Translations under genes and position numbers: made by a program
Part shown: positions 5,542-12,028 of the stretch, one piece after another
Numbering within the stretch: position 1 is the first letter of the stretch
Layout of the letters: each line of letters opens with the position of its first letter
The notes under the pieces: generated by a model
Databases searched by the model: none
What the model saw: only the letters and a program-made list of their open reading frames with translations
Told to the model about the DNA's origin: nothing
NCBI GenBank assembly: GCA_016187105.1
Contig: JACPKK010000021.1
Location: forward strand, 1 to 12,028
DNA length: 12,028 nucleotides
DNA from: Candidatus Curtissbacteria bacterium
Lineage (GTDB): Bacteria > Patescibacteriota > Microgenomatia > Curtissbacterales > GWA2-41-24
Direction of reading: 5' to 3'

Positions 5542-6221
5542 CCAAGTGCCACTGCCATTCCCCACACGCTTTTGGCGCCGGCCTTTTTCAAAACCTTGGC
5601 ACATTCGCCCATCGTCGCCCCGCTTGTATAAACATCATCAACTATAATTATATTTTGGCCGCGGAGAGATCTTGAATCGAGTTCAGGATGACGGATGGAG
5701 AACGCATCCTTGATATTTTTCTTTCTTTCATCTCTTGTTAAACCCACCTGTGTTTTTGTTTCGATGATTCGAATCATGATATCAGCAAACCCCACCTTAA
5801 AGTTTTTCGCCAAAGTTTTTGCCAAAATCTCGCTCTGGTTAAATCCTCTCCATCGTTTTCTTTTTATATGAAGCGGCACCGGCACCAAAATCGAATCTTG
5901 CGGAAAATCAAACTTCCAGATTTGCCCCGCAACTAAATCAACCAGAATTTTTTCAATATCCCAAACCCACTTGTATTTAACTTTTTGGATGGCAACTCTA
6001 ATTGGCCCTCTATACCGGCAAGCTACAATCAACCCGTCGAGTTTATACTTTCCGCTGCATCCCGGGTGCGTTTTGCCGCCAATTGCCTGCCTTTGGCAGA
6101 CCGGGCAAACCGGCTTTTCGATAAACTCGACCTTCTCGAAACAACTTTTGCACAGGTAAGATCCCAGTTTGTGGCAATCGATACACCTTTCTGGGAAAAT
6201 AAGATTAAGCAAAGAAGTCAC
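5538..6221 (-). CDS. comF: ComF family phosphoribosyltransferase-like protein
   Basis: The 227-aa protein has the usual ComF layout: an N-terminal zinc-ribbon with cysteine pairs (C13/C16, C24/C27, C39/C42, plus C55), then a type I phosphoribosyltransferase fold with the PRPP-binding loop IIIVDDVYTSGATM at 191-204. ComF proteins work in the cytosol in DNA uptake during natural competence. Patescibacteria commonly keep DNA-uptake genes, consistent with nucleotide scavenging (established in general, inferred here). The start is GTG at 6219-6221, since MTSLLNLIFPERCIDC matches the normal ComF N-terminus. Residues about 177-186 (RHPELDSRSL) are encoded by a REP-like palindrome that appears to be an in-frame insertion between the AFS strand and the PRPP loop. 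It is divergent from smpB across a 45-nt repeat-filled gap. Confidence 0.92.
5664..5693 (-). repeat. REP-like palindrome inside comF
   Basis: On the minus strand, ATCCTGAA-CTCGA-TTCAAGAT forms an 8-bp stem with one mismatch and a 5-nt loop. CATCCTGAACTCGATTCA-type sequences are familiar as dispersed intergenic palindromes in many bacterial genomes. Here one is translated as RHPELDSRSL without breaking the frame. Confidence 0.55.
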
Positions 6222-6227
6222 GTCAGT

Positions 6228-6259
6228 TTAACAATATAACAATTTAACAATGAAACAAT
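6228..6259. repeat. 8-nt tandem repeat NNAACAAT x4 between comF and smpB
   Basis: AACAAT occurs at 6230, 6238, 6246 and 6254, an exact 8-nt period with two variable bases per unit. It fills most of the 45-nt gap between the divergent comF and smpB genes and must contain both promoters, since no other space is available. No standard -35/-10 pair is obvious. Confidence 0.7.
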
Positions 6260-6266
6260 TTTATCT

Positions 6267-6704
6267 ATGAGGATTTTCAATAAACGCGCCCGTCTCAAAT
6301 ATCATATTCTGGAAAAAGTCGAAGCCGGCGTTGTCCTAACCGGTGCCGAGATCAAATCCATCCGCGCCGGCCGCGCTGACCTTTCCGAAAGCTTTGCCAA
6401 AATAAAAAACGGTGAAGTTTTCCTGGAAAACGCCCACATTAACCCCTGGATGGGGTCGCAAAAATTTTCCGATTCGCGCCGCGAAAGAAAGCTTCTTCTC
6501 CACAAAAAGCAAATCCTAAACTGGCAGGGCAAAATCGCCGGCGGCCAGCTGACAATCGCTCCGCTTTCCATTTACATCAAGGGAAACCTCGCCAAGGTTG
6601 ATCTGGCGCTGGTCAAATCCAAAGCCAAATACGATAAACGCGCCGATCTAAAAAAGCGCGCTGTCGATCGCGACATCGAGCGCGAGTTAAGGGGACAAAA
6701 ATGA
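6267..6704 (+). CDS. smpB: SsrA-binding protein SmpB
   Basis: SmpB binds the tRNA-like domain of tmRNA and delivers it to ribosomes stalled on messages without a stop codon. The 145-aa protein has the family hallmarks: LTGAEIKSIRAGRADLSESF (24-43), VFLENAHINP (51-60), RKLLLHKKQI (74-83) and the C-terminal KYDKRADLKKR segment (121-131), whose basic tail enters the empty mRNA channel. The length is slightly shorter than the usual 150-160 aa. The ATG follows ATTTTATCT with no Shine-Dalgarno. It converges on ssrA, whose 3' end is 25 nt beyond the smpB stop, so the two partners of trans-translation sit side by side. Confidence 0.97.
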   Translation: MRIFNKRARLKYHILEKVEAGVVLTGAEIKSIRAGRADLSESFAKIKNGEVFLENAHINPWMGSQKFSDSRRERKLLLHKKQILNWQGKIAGGQLTIAPLSIYIKGNLAKVDLALVKSKAKYDKRADLKKRAVDRDIERELRGQK

Positions 6705-6725
6705 ACTTACTACTAACTACAAACT
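6705..6725. repeat. 7-nt degenerate tandem repeat between smpB and ssrA
   Basis: ACTTACT, ACTAACT and ACAAACT follow one another with a 7-nt period and fill the gap between the smpB stop and the ssrA 3' end. No hairpin with a U-tract is present, so no classical terminator separates the convergent genes. Confidence 0.6.
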
Positions 6726-6729
6726 AATT

Positions 6730-7128
6730 TGGTGGAGGTGAAGGGCTATGAACCCTTGTCCGAGAAAACAAATTAAAAACATCTACAAGCTTATTTTGTC
6801 TATAAAGTCTCGTTCAAATTTATAGCCGGCAAAAAGGCTAAATTTAAACAAAGATCAATTTTTTCAACTCGTTACCCGATCGAAGTAACTCGTCTACTCT
6901 CGGCTAAGTTGTTGCCTCAAAAGCCTCACCGAGTAAAGACTTATGAAACAAGCTTAAGCGTTGTTTTTAGGCAACTGCAAAAGCTGCTTGGTTTCGTCCA
7001 AAAAGGACGTCTCCAAGTCGTGCAAATGTATTTTTTGCACTTAGTTTTGATTCAAAGACTAACGCACTTTAGAATCATGTTCGGCTTGCAGTTTTTAATG
7101 TGCCACCCCGTCGAAACAATACACCCCC
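6730..7128 (-). ncRNA. ssrA: tmRNA (transfer-messenger RNA)
   Basis: This 399-nt RNA rescues stalled ribosomes together with SmpB. The 5' end GGGGGTG pairs with CACCTCC at the 3' end (one G-U), followed by A and an encoded CCA (6730-6732). The conserved 5' block TTTCGACGGGG and the T-arm AAGGG-TTCATAG-CCCTT are clear. The resume codon GCA lies at 7036-7038, position 91 of the RNA, as in E. coli, preceded by ACUAAGU. The tag frame runs to TAA at 6967-6969: 23 residues beginning AKNTFARLGD and ending NQAAFAVA, with an AVA end in place of the usual LAA/VAA. A hairpin CTTGG-AGA-CGTCC-TTTTT-GGACG-AAA-CCAAG lies entirely within the tag frame. Confidence 0.96.
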
Positions 7129-7141
7129 CGACGAGATCACA

Positions 7142-7170
7142 ATTCTAGCAGATTTTAGCTTCAGATTCAA
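7142..7170 (-). promoter_or_regulatory. ssrA promoter
   Basis: Minus strand: -35 TTGAAT (7165-7170), 17-nt spacer, -10 TAGAAT (7142-7147) preceded by TGC, an extended -10. The predicted start is about 7 nt upstream of the mature 5' end at 7128, consistent with RNase P trimming of a short leader. Confidence 0.75.
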
Positions 7171-7172
7171 GC

Positions 7173-7207
7173 GTTCGTCGTTAGTCGTTTAGCGTTAAGC
7201 GTTATTA
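7173..7207. repeat. 7-nt tandem repeat GTTNNNN x5 upstream of ssrA
   Basis: GTTCGTC, GTTAGTC, GTTTAGC, GTTAAGC and GTTATTA run without gaps at an exact 7-nt period. The repeat begins next to the ssrA -35 box and ends on the stop codon of the 607-aa gene. Confidence 0.7.
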
Positions 7208-9028
7208 TTTTATACTAGCGGAAAGTATTTTTCCGTCGAGGGCAATATACAAGGTGCTCTCATCCTCCGTCACCACTAAATCACTCGCATTGCCAAATTC
7301 CGCCGCCTGAAACGCTTTTTTATAAACCCCGTCTTTACCCACGACCAAAAGCGCCGCATTAATTTTGTCCAAAACATACAAATTCGCTAAGTCAGCATCC
7401 GTATAAATCGAGCCGAGCTCGCCCAAGCTCCCTGAAAGTCCGCTGATTGCAAAATCTTCCTGCGCGCCCCTTGTAAATTTCAAAACACCGTCACCGCGCG
7501 TTACCCAAATTGACCCGTCAATGGCAAACCGTGAAGAAGCTAAAAAGTCCCCTTTCTGGGCCAAATAATCCGTTTCCGCTGCGTATCCGCCTTCAATCGG
7601 CACAATCTTGGCAATCCGATCGCCAAAAAGCACATAGACGTTGCCAAAAAATACACCAATGTCTTGCCCCTCACCGCTTGCAGCAATTTTTTTAGCCTCT
7701 CCGCCGGCCAAATCCATCCGCAAAATCCCGCTCCCTGTCAAAACAAAAACTTTATTATCAAAAACAATACTGCTTGAGCCGCCGCTCTCGGCCGCCTCTT
7801 CGGCTGATTTATTAGCAAGGTCGACGCTAAATAATTTATCCCCGGTCGATACCACCATATTTTTCCCGCTAAAAGAAATCGCGTTGACGCCCGAAGATAA
7901 GTCGGCAACGGTCTCAAAATTAATATTCGCTCCTGCCTCTGTTTCTTTTAATTTGGATTTGATATCTTCTGCCAGCTTTTTTGCCCCCGCGTCGCTCTTT
8001 TTAATTTCCAAAGCCAGCTCCAGCTCGCTCTGGGCCGCGATAAACGCTTCTCTGGCCCGTGCCCGGTTAAGCTCCAAAAGCGCCGTTCCTTCACTGAATT
8101 TAGAGGAGGCCGCCGCAAAATGGCCGGCAAACTCGCTTTCCCTTCCCTTTTGGTAATTCTGCCGCAGTGTAAAGGCAAGCGAGATTGCAATAGTCAAAAT
8201 AATGGCGATTGCAAAAACCGCGACTTTCGCCCGCAGCCTGCCGATGGCTAGCCTTTCTCCTCTAGTAAGCCCCTTTAGTTCTGTCAAAAATCCCCCAACG
8301 CCTGCTTTTAGCGACTCGAGATTTAACTTCAGCCCCCTGTCTGTTTCCGCCTCTTCGTAGACAACTGTTTGCGGCTCTTCTCCCCCGCTAGTCTCCCCGG
8401 CTCTTTCGCCTGCCTCACGTGGACTTTTTTCCTCCTCCTTTGTGTAAACAAAAACCGCCCCCAGACGGGCTTGCTGGCCGCTGGCCGAAATATCGGTTGC
8501 CAGCCCGTCAACCAGTTCCCTAAGGTCAACATCCACTTTTTTTAAAAAGCCCCCTTTGTCAAAATTTTCCAGGAATTTTTCTGTGGCGATTAAGTAGAGC
8601 TGCCCCCCTCGCGCGGGCCCGGATCCCGATTCAAATGTAATCTCGCTTGATTTCGGCGGATCAAAAACCAAAATTTTGACCAAATCTCCTCGCCTGACAA
8701 TGTAGCAAACATCTTTGAAGAAAAACGCAAAAACGAAACTGGCTTCCAGGCTTTGGCCTTCAAGGTAAGCGTCTGTAGCTTTTTGGCCGCTTTCTAAAAG
8801 TTCCAGCGCTCCCTCTTCTCCTGTTTCCAGTTTTTTTAAAAAAAGTTCAAATATATCCCGCGTTGCCGTCTGCCTTTCCTCGTCGCCGCTGCCTTCAACT
8901 GTGAGACAGCCAACCAGTGTCCCCGAGTCACCACCAGAAAGCGTTACTTTCTTATTAAAGACACTGCAGGAAAAATTCTCATCACCTGCTCCGGCAATCT
9001 TTTCTATTGTTAAGTTCAGGTCACCCAT
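7205..9028 (-). CDS. membrane protein with PP2C-like domain, coiled coil and beta-propeller-like domain
   Basis: Three parts can be seen in this 607-aa protein. Residues about 1-197 resemble a PP2C-type phosphatase fold (FVFAFFFKDVCYIVRRGD, then GGQLYLIATEKFLENF, then QARLGAVFVYTKEE), but the metal-binding aspartates of active PP2C (the DG and DN motifs) are not evident, so it may be a pseudo-phosphatase. An acidic linker (198-235) precedes one transmembrane helix at about 268-288. After it come a helical coiled-coil stretch rich in Ala, Glu and Lys (about 290-365) and repeated beta blades (SSIVFDNKVFVLTGSGILRM; GVFFGNVYVLFGDRIAKIV; LANLYVLDKI) that suggest a beta-propeller, probably outside the membrane. 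The role is unknown; inside-to-outside sensing is an inference. The start is ATG at 9026-9028 with no Shine-Dalgarno. It follows the 79-aa gene after a 53-nt repeat-filled gap. Confidence 0.85.
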   Translation of the reverse strand: MGDLNLTIEKIAGAGDENFSCSVFNKKVTLSGGDSGTLVGCLTVEGSGDEERQTATRDIFELFLKKLETGEEGALELLESGQKATDAYLEGQSLEASFVFAFFFKDVCYIVRRGDLVKILVFDPPKSSEITFESGSGPARGGQLYLIATEKFLENFDKGGFLKKVDVDLRELVDGLATDISASGQQARLGAVFVYTKEEEKSPREAGERAGETSGGEEPQTVVYEEAETDRGLKLNLESLKAGVGGFLTELKGLTRGERLAIGRLRAKVAVFAIAIILTIAISLAFTLRQNYQKGRESEFAGHFAAASSKFSEGTALLELNRARAREAFIAAQSELELALEIKKSDAGAKKLAEDIKSKLKETEAGANINFETVADLSSGVNAISFSGKNMVVSTGDKLFSVDLANKSAEEAAESGGSSSIVFDNKVFVLTGSGILRMDLAGGEAKKIAASGEGQDIGVFFGNVYVLFGDRIAKIVPIEGGYAAETDYLAQKGDFLASSRFAIDGSIWVTRGDGVLKFTRGAQEDFAISGLSGSLGELGSIYTDADLANLYVLDKINAALLVVGKDGVYKKAFQAAEFGNASDLVVTEDESTLYIALDGKILSASIK

Positions 9029-9035
9029 TAGTAAT

Positions 9036-9080
9036 AATTCGGACTAACAATTCGCATCAATTCGTATCTAAAATTCGGGT
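9036..9080. repeat. AATTCG-type degenerate tandem repeat
   Basis: AATTCG occurs at 9036, 9049, 9059 and 9072, giving units such as AATTCGCATC, AATTCGTATC and AATTCGGGTC of 10-13 nt. Related units lie at 3988-4002 and 4062-4076. The repeat fills the gap between the 79-aa and 607-aa genes. Confidence 0.6.
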
Positions 9081-9081
9081 C

Positions 9082-9321
9082 TTAAAACACTCCGATCACA
9101 ATAAATAAAAACGCCAAAGCAATGCCTATTTGCAAAATTGCCGCAAACCGCAAAAACGGGGCCACCCCGGCCGGCAGCGCTTTTGCCATCAGCTGTATCT
9201 GCCTGTAGATAATTAGCGCAAAAATAATATAAAAGATGACAAATAAAATTACGAAAGCTTTGACGCCAAAAGACGGGTTAAAAAAAACGAAAAATCCGTT
9301 GACGCTTTCTTCAATCGGCAT
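9082..9321 (-). CDS. small two-helix membrane protein of unknown function
   Basis: The 79-aa protein has a short polar N-terminus (MPIEESVNGF), a first transmembrane helix at about 19-39 (VKAFVILFVIFYIIFALIIY), a short loop with the motif RQIQLMAKAL, and a second helix at about 56-78. Small proteins of this layout occur widely in Patescibacteria as domains of unknown function; I cannot name the family with certainty. Its ATG follows the TAG of the PH-domain gene with no gap, which points to translational coupling and a shared membrane role. It precedes the 607-aa membrane protein. Confidence 0.8.
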   Translation of the reverse strand: MPIEESVNGFFVFFNPSFGVKAFVILFVIFYIIFALIIYRQIQLMAKALPAGVAPFLRFAAILQIGIALAFLFIVIGVF

Positions 9322-9885
9322 CTAGGCAATTACCCCCGGGGGTTCCCCCTCTTCTTTCCTGACGTTTTCGAGAATGGCATGCGCCACTTCGTCGGGTCTG
9401 GCCACATGGTGGAACTCAAATTCCGGCCGCTCGGCGGCAGTTTGGATATGCACATTGCCAAAGTGGAAAAATGTGCTGAAAAACCCGATCATCTTCGGCG
9501 AAACGTCCTGGATCTGGTTTAATTTGGCATAAGCAACTTCTTTGTGTAAAAGCCCCCTAAAATCAAAATCGACTACTCTTTCGTTTGAAAGAATATAGAC
9601 ATTAAAGTACCAAAAGATAAACCGGTAAAAAGCATAAGCAAATACCACAAGGTACCAAAAAATATTCAAAATAATTTTCTGCCCGCCGGAAAGAAACGCC
9701 AGCTCGCCGCCGAAAAACCGCGCCGCCAGCCCAAAAATAACCGGCGCGAAAATTAAAAAAACAGTAATCATAAAAAACGGCACCAAAGTTACCACGTGCG
9801 GCCGCAGGAAAAGGATTATTTCTTCCCCCGCCTCCTGGCCTTCGAAGACAATGCCGCGCGGATTCTTCTTAAAAGTTGCTTCCAT
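9322..9885 (-). CDS. bacterial PH-domain (YdbS-like) membrane protein
   Basis: The 187-aa protein has an N-terminal strand region (GEEIILFLRPH), two transmembrane helices at about 32-56 and 70-95, and a C-terminal bacterial pleckstrin-homology domain (VYILSNERVVDFDFRG, then LLHKEVAYAKLNQIQDVSP, then HFGNVHIQTA), the layout of YdbS/DUF304-type proteins. Their function is poorly known; membrane-associated scaffolding is an inference. The start at 9883-9885 is supported by a TATAAT box only 6 nt upstream, so the mRNA is probably leaderless. It is the first gene of a three-gene unit with the 79-aa and 607-aa membrane proteins. Confidence 0.88.
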   Translation of the reverse strand: MEATFKKNPRGIVFEGQEAGEEIILFLRPHVVTLVPFFMITVFLIFAPVIFGLAARFFGGELAFLSGGQKIILNIFWYLVVFAYAFYRFIFWYFNVYILSNERVVDFDFRGLLHKEVAYAKLNQIQDVSPKMIGFFSTFFHFGNVHIQTAAERPEFEFHHVARPDEVAHAILENVRKEEGEPPGVIA

Positions 9886-9891
9886 GGTCTA

Positions 9892-9897
9892 ATTATA
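9892..9897 (-). promoter_or_regulatory. extended -10 promoter of the PH-domain gene
   Basis: TATAAT preceded by TGG (extended -10) lies 6 nt from the ATG, placing the predicted transcription start at or next to the A of the start codon. No good -35 is visible, as is common for extended -10 promoters. Confidence 0.6.
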
Positions 9898-9937
9898 CCA
9901 GCCCCGCATGTTAAGCTCGGCTCTGATATATCCGGGT

Positions 9938-11596
9938 TTAATTCTTTTCTATATTAAAAAATGCAAAACCGCTTTGGGGAATAGAAATATAAGCGGGAGC
10001 CCGCAGATTAAATGCCTGTTTAAATTTAGCGCCGCTAGTATCAATGCCTCCGCGGTTCGTCTCCAGATGCACGTTTGAGGTCTGCCCGTTGCTGTTATTG
10101 GAAACGCTCACTGCCGAAACGCTGGTCACCGCTCCGCCATGCTCATTGGCCTTATCCCTAAGCTCGGAAATGGAGTAAGGGTTCCCCGAATTGCCGGCAA
10201 TCGGGCACTGGTTTATCGTTGTCGGCAAAATTCTGTCGTCGTTGTCAACACCATTTAAAACTATCGCGGCGTTGACTATATCCGCAAATTCCTCCTGCGA
10301 AAGCCATGGGTGCGACCTTGAGCAGCTCGGCCCGTCATTGGTATAGCCTAAGCGGTACCAAGCCTTATAAAACCAAGGTGAGCCGGCCTTGCTTTCCCAT
10401 GCCCTAGTTGTCCAGTCGCCGCTATTTGACCTATCCGTTGTATCCCAGCCGCTTGTATTTAAATACCCTCCCGCCGTTGAAGAATATTGCGCCGAGACAT
10501 CCCCGTCGATTACCTCCTTATTAGTGTCATCGACAGCCTGTTTCCACGAAGCAGGCGGATTATCCGATTTGCTCTTGGAAAACACCTGGCACGCTTCTGT
10601 CGTACAAATCGGCTTGCCGGCACGGTTCCCGTATGTTCTAGCCGCTACCGCCTGCGCCTTTAAAGCTTCCTGCGGCCAGTCCGACGGCATTTCGGCTATA
10701 CCGTAAAGGTATGTTTGAAAATTCATATCGCCATAACCTTGCACGCTTATTGTGTTAGGCATCCCTTCATCTTTTTTAACCCCGCTGCCATAGTACCACT
10801 GGATAATCTCTTTATAATTTTTAGTCTTTGCCTGTTCTTTGGCCCCGTACTGGCTCATCCCGTTTCGATGCGTATAGCCCCCGAAAGCAAAAACCGCCAG
10901 AGAATTAGCCGGAGCCTGGCTCTTAAAGGCAATCGAGGCGTTATAGTCAGACCCGATCGGCACCTCACCCACACTGGTAATAACCGACCCGGACCTGGCC
11001 GCTAAAATTTCCTGCTGTCTGGCCGAAAGTGCCGCAATTTTACCCTCAAGTTCGCTCTGGTATGATTTAGCCTTGGCGATTTCCCCTTTAAAAAATTGCG
11101 ATTGCCGCGAGACCTGCGCTTGGGCCGCCGCCAGCCTTTTCTTATCGTCGGCCCGTTTGGCAATTTTTACCGAAATTTCGGAAATGATATCTTTATCTTC
11201 TCGGGAACTTTCCTGCTGCAGCACAATTGTCTTCAAAGCCTCTGTCGCGTCACCGGAGGAAAAAAGCGTCAAGAGCGGAATATCGACAAAACTGCCGATA
11301 TAAAAATTACGCACCGTCCGCGCCAAAATCTTCTTTTGATATGCCAAATCTTCCTCGCTTTGCGCCAGGTCTTGTTGGATTTGGCCAATTCTGGCCGTAA
11401 TCGACGCCAGCTGGGCTTCCAGTGATTTAACCTCCGATTCCAAAGGTGTCGTGGCCGCTTTGGAAAGATCCAGCTGTCTCTCTAGATCATCAATCTCCTT
11501 TTGCAAATCGCTAAGCTCATCCGCGTTGGTGTTTTTCGTAAGGAAGAATAACGAGGTAACAAAAATTATTAAGCAAAGGGCAAGAATTTTTCTCAT
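9938..11596 (-). CDS. secreted coiled-coil/SpoIID-domain protein, probable peptidoglycan lytic enzyme
   Basis: The 552-aa protein begins with a signal peptide or anchor (3-20, cleavage plausible after NTNA at about 25). A long coiled coil follows (about 27-200; ELSDLQKEIDDLERQLDL and so on), like that of PcsB/CwlO-type cell-wall hydrolases. The C-terminal part is a SpoIID/LytB domain: GGYTHRNGMSQYGAKEQA (239-256), YLYGIAEMPSDWPQEALKAQ then AVAARTYGN (297-324, with E302 matching the catalytic Glu of SpoIID), SSTAGG (372-377), and a final FNLRAPAYISI. SpoIID is a lytic transglycosylase that cuts glycan strands stripped of peptides. In a non-sporulating lineage such domains likely serve wall remodelling or division. 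C331/C336 and C425/C464 could form disulfides. The start is supported by a TATAAT 13 nt upstream; it is divergent from the secreted protein at 11753. Confidence 0.9.
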   Translation of the reverse strand: MRKILALCLIIFVTSLFFLTKNTNADELSDLQKEIDDLERQLDLSKAATTPLESEVKSLEAQLASITARIGQIQQDLAQSEEDLAYQKKILARTVRNFYIGSFVDIPLLTLFSSGDATEALKTIVLQQESSREDKDIISEISVKIAKRADDKKRLAAAQAQVSRQSQFFKGEIAKAKSYQSELEGKIAALSARQQEILAARSGSVITSVGEVPIGSDYNASIAFKSQAPANSLAVFAFGGYTHRNGMSQYGAKEQAKTKNYKEIIQWYYGSGVKKDEGMPNTISVQGYGDMNFQTYLYGIAEMPSDWPQEALKAQAVAARTYGNRAGKPICTTEACQVFSKSKSDNPPASWKQAVDDTNKEVIDGDVSAQYSSTAGGYLNTSGWDTTDRSNSGDWTTRAWESKAGSPWFYKAWYRLGYTNDGPSCSRSHPWLSQEEFADIVNAAIVLNGVDNDDRILPTTINQCPIAGNSGNPYSISELRDKANEHGGAVTSVSAVSVSNNSNGQTSNVHLETNRGGIDTSGAKFKQAFNLRAPAYISIPQSGFAFFNIEKN

Positions 11597-11609
11597 GGAA
11601 GCTCTAGAT

Positions 11610-11633
11610 ATTATAACCGACGCAAAGCGTCGG
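11610..11633 (-). promoter_or_regulatory. promoter of the SpoIID gene with a palindrome in the spacer
   Basis: A TATAAT (11610-11615) lies 13 nt before the ATG. Just upstream of it, the perfect palindrome CCGACGC-TTT-GCGTCGG (11617-11633) fills what would be the -35 to -10 spacer. No consensus -35 is seen. The palindrome could be an operator or just a REP-type hairpin. Confidence 0.45.
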
Positions 11634-11634
11634 G

Positions 11635-11684
11635 TATATCAGAGGAGCGCCATGAGCGAAGTCGAATGGCGACCTGCTGATATA
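11635..11684. repeat. nested REP-like hairpin between divergent secreted-protein genes
   Basis: Outer arms TATATCAG (11635-11642) and CTGATATA (11677-11684) pair, as do AGG with CCT and an inner stem CGCCA (11648-11652) with TGGCG (11667-11671). The loop TGAGCGAAGTCGAA matches the loop pattern of the hairpin at 3079-3099 (TGAG, then GTCGAA), while the stem bases differ but pair. No coding frame crosses the gap from 11597 to 11752. Confidence 0.65.
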
Positions 11685-11714
11685 TCAGCGTAACTCCATT
11701 ATCAGAAATTTCTT

Positions 11715-11743
11715 TTGCAGCAATCCCTTGCCAATGCTAAACT
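11715..11743 (+). promoter_or_regulatory. promoter of the secreted-protein gene at 11753
   Basis: -35 TTGCAG (11715-11720), 17-nt spacer, -10 TAAACT (11738-11743) preceded by TGC (extended). The predicted start is about 11750, three nt before the ATG, so the message should be nearly leaderless. Confidence 0.6.
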
Positions 11744-11752
11744 ATTTATGAA

Positions 11753-12028
11753 ATGCCCTTCCACTTAAAACTATCAATCTTACTCGCAAAAACCCTTTCA
11801 ATTTTTATGGTCTTGATGATCCTATTAGGATTTGTTAATCCACTCCCGGTTAGTGCCGACGGGGCATGCACCCTTACAGCAACTCCGGATGTCAGCACAT
11901 GGACAACCGCTACAAAACCGACTGACATCACCAATATCACAATAGGTTCACCTGGTACTCTTGCCGAAGGTGGAGATGCAAAGTTTCATGCATATCTTAT
12001 CCAAAAGAACTCGGTATATTTGAATCCC
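11753..12028 (+). CDS. secreted protein of unknown function (N-terminal part)
   Basis: The frame runs 92 codons to the window edge without a stop. It starts MPFHLKLSILLAKTLSIF, followed by a hydrophobic core (VLMILLGFVNPL) and a likely signal peptidase site at PVSA-DGA (about residue 37/38). The mature part is rich in Thr, Ser and Gly (CTLTATPDVSTWTTATKPTD then ITNITIGSP), as in beta-rich surface or adhesin-like proteins of this group; no family can be named from this much. ATG at 11753 is preferred over the ATG at 11748, which meets a stop after five further codons. The near-leaderless promoter supports the choice. Confidence 0.7.
   Translation, partial: MPFHLKLSILLAKTLSIFMVLMILLGFVNPLPVSADGACTLTATPDVSTWTTATKPTDITNITIGSPGTLAEGGDAKFHAYLIQKNSVYLNP

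Noticed and set aside
7641..8156. 171-aa open frame on the plus strand
   Set aside because: It lies antisense within the 607-aa gene, whose frame carries a clear domain pattern; the plus frame is a composition-driven shadow with low-complexity Ser/Ala/Leu content.
9923..11683. Shared 10-mer CTGATATATC on both sides of the SpoIID gene as a mobile-element target duplication
   Set aside because: Ten AT-rich bases without terminal inverted repeats or a transposase is weak; one copy is part of the nested hairpin at 11635-11684.

Overview
The window looks like a piece of a Patescibacteria (Candidate Phyla Radiation) chromosome, probably a Microgenomates-type lineage; that placement is my inference from gene content and style. 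Pointers are the compact gene layout with little sign of Shine-Dalgarno sequences, several promoters whose -10 box lies only 6-13 nt before the start codon (near-leaderless mRNAs), tRNA genes without encoded CCA, small membrane proteins of a type typical of these genomes, and short degenerate tandem repeats between genes. TAA, TAG and TGA all end genes here, so the standard bacterial code applies, not the UGA=Gly code of SR1/Gracilibacteria.

Region 1 (1-3015, minus strand) is a dnaG-rpoD macromolecular-synthesis operon. dnaG is broken: the zinc-finger/RNA-polymerase core ends at an in-frame UAG (1827-1829), about 60 nt of clearly DnaG-like codons follow in the same frame, and the helicase-binding domain continues in the -1 frame (1231-1764), overlapping rpoD by ATGA. 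Region 2 (3031-4990) is a tRNA island: all four tRNA-Ser isoacceptors (GGA, CGA, GCT, TGA) and two tRNA-Arg (CCG and an unusual GCG), with a NUDIX hydrolase and a conserved-looking membrane protein. Two kinds of repeated, apparently structured element accompany the tRNAs: one 5' of each tRNA cluster (4010-4062 minus, 4737-4799 plus) and one 3' of two tRNA-Ser genes (3031-3127 and 3706-3797, minus). Their stems differ in sequence but keep pairing. This is the best candidate in the window for something undescribed.

Region 3 (4993-7207) holds an AT-rich orphan gene starting flush against a tRNA-Ser, a ComF-type phosphoribosyltransferase with an in-frame REP-like insertion, and a trans-translation module of smpB and ssrA (tmRNA) converging tail to tail. 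The tmRNA encodes a predicted 23-residue tag with a hairpin inside the tag reading frame. Region 4 (7205-12028) is cell-envelope related: a PH-domain membrane protein, a 79-aa two-helix membrane protein and a 607-aa pseudo-phosphatase/coiled-coil/beta-propeller membrane protein form an apparent operon; upstream lies a secreted coiled-coil-SpoIID protein, and a divergent secreted protein runs off the end.

Themes that link the genes: ribosome rescue (tmRNA/SmpB) sits close to a tRNA whose RNase P processing should cut the end off the overlapping NUDIX message, and short-period tandem repeats (7, 8 or about 10 nt, a different unit at each place) mark most gene junctions, including the break inside dnaG.
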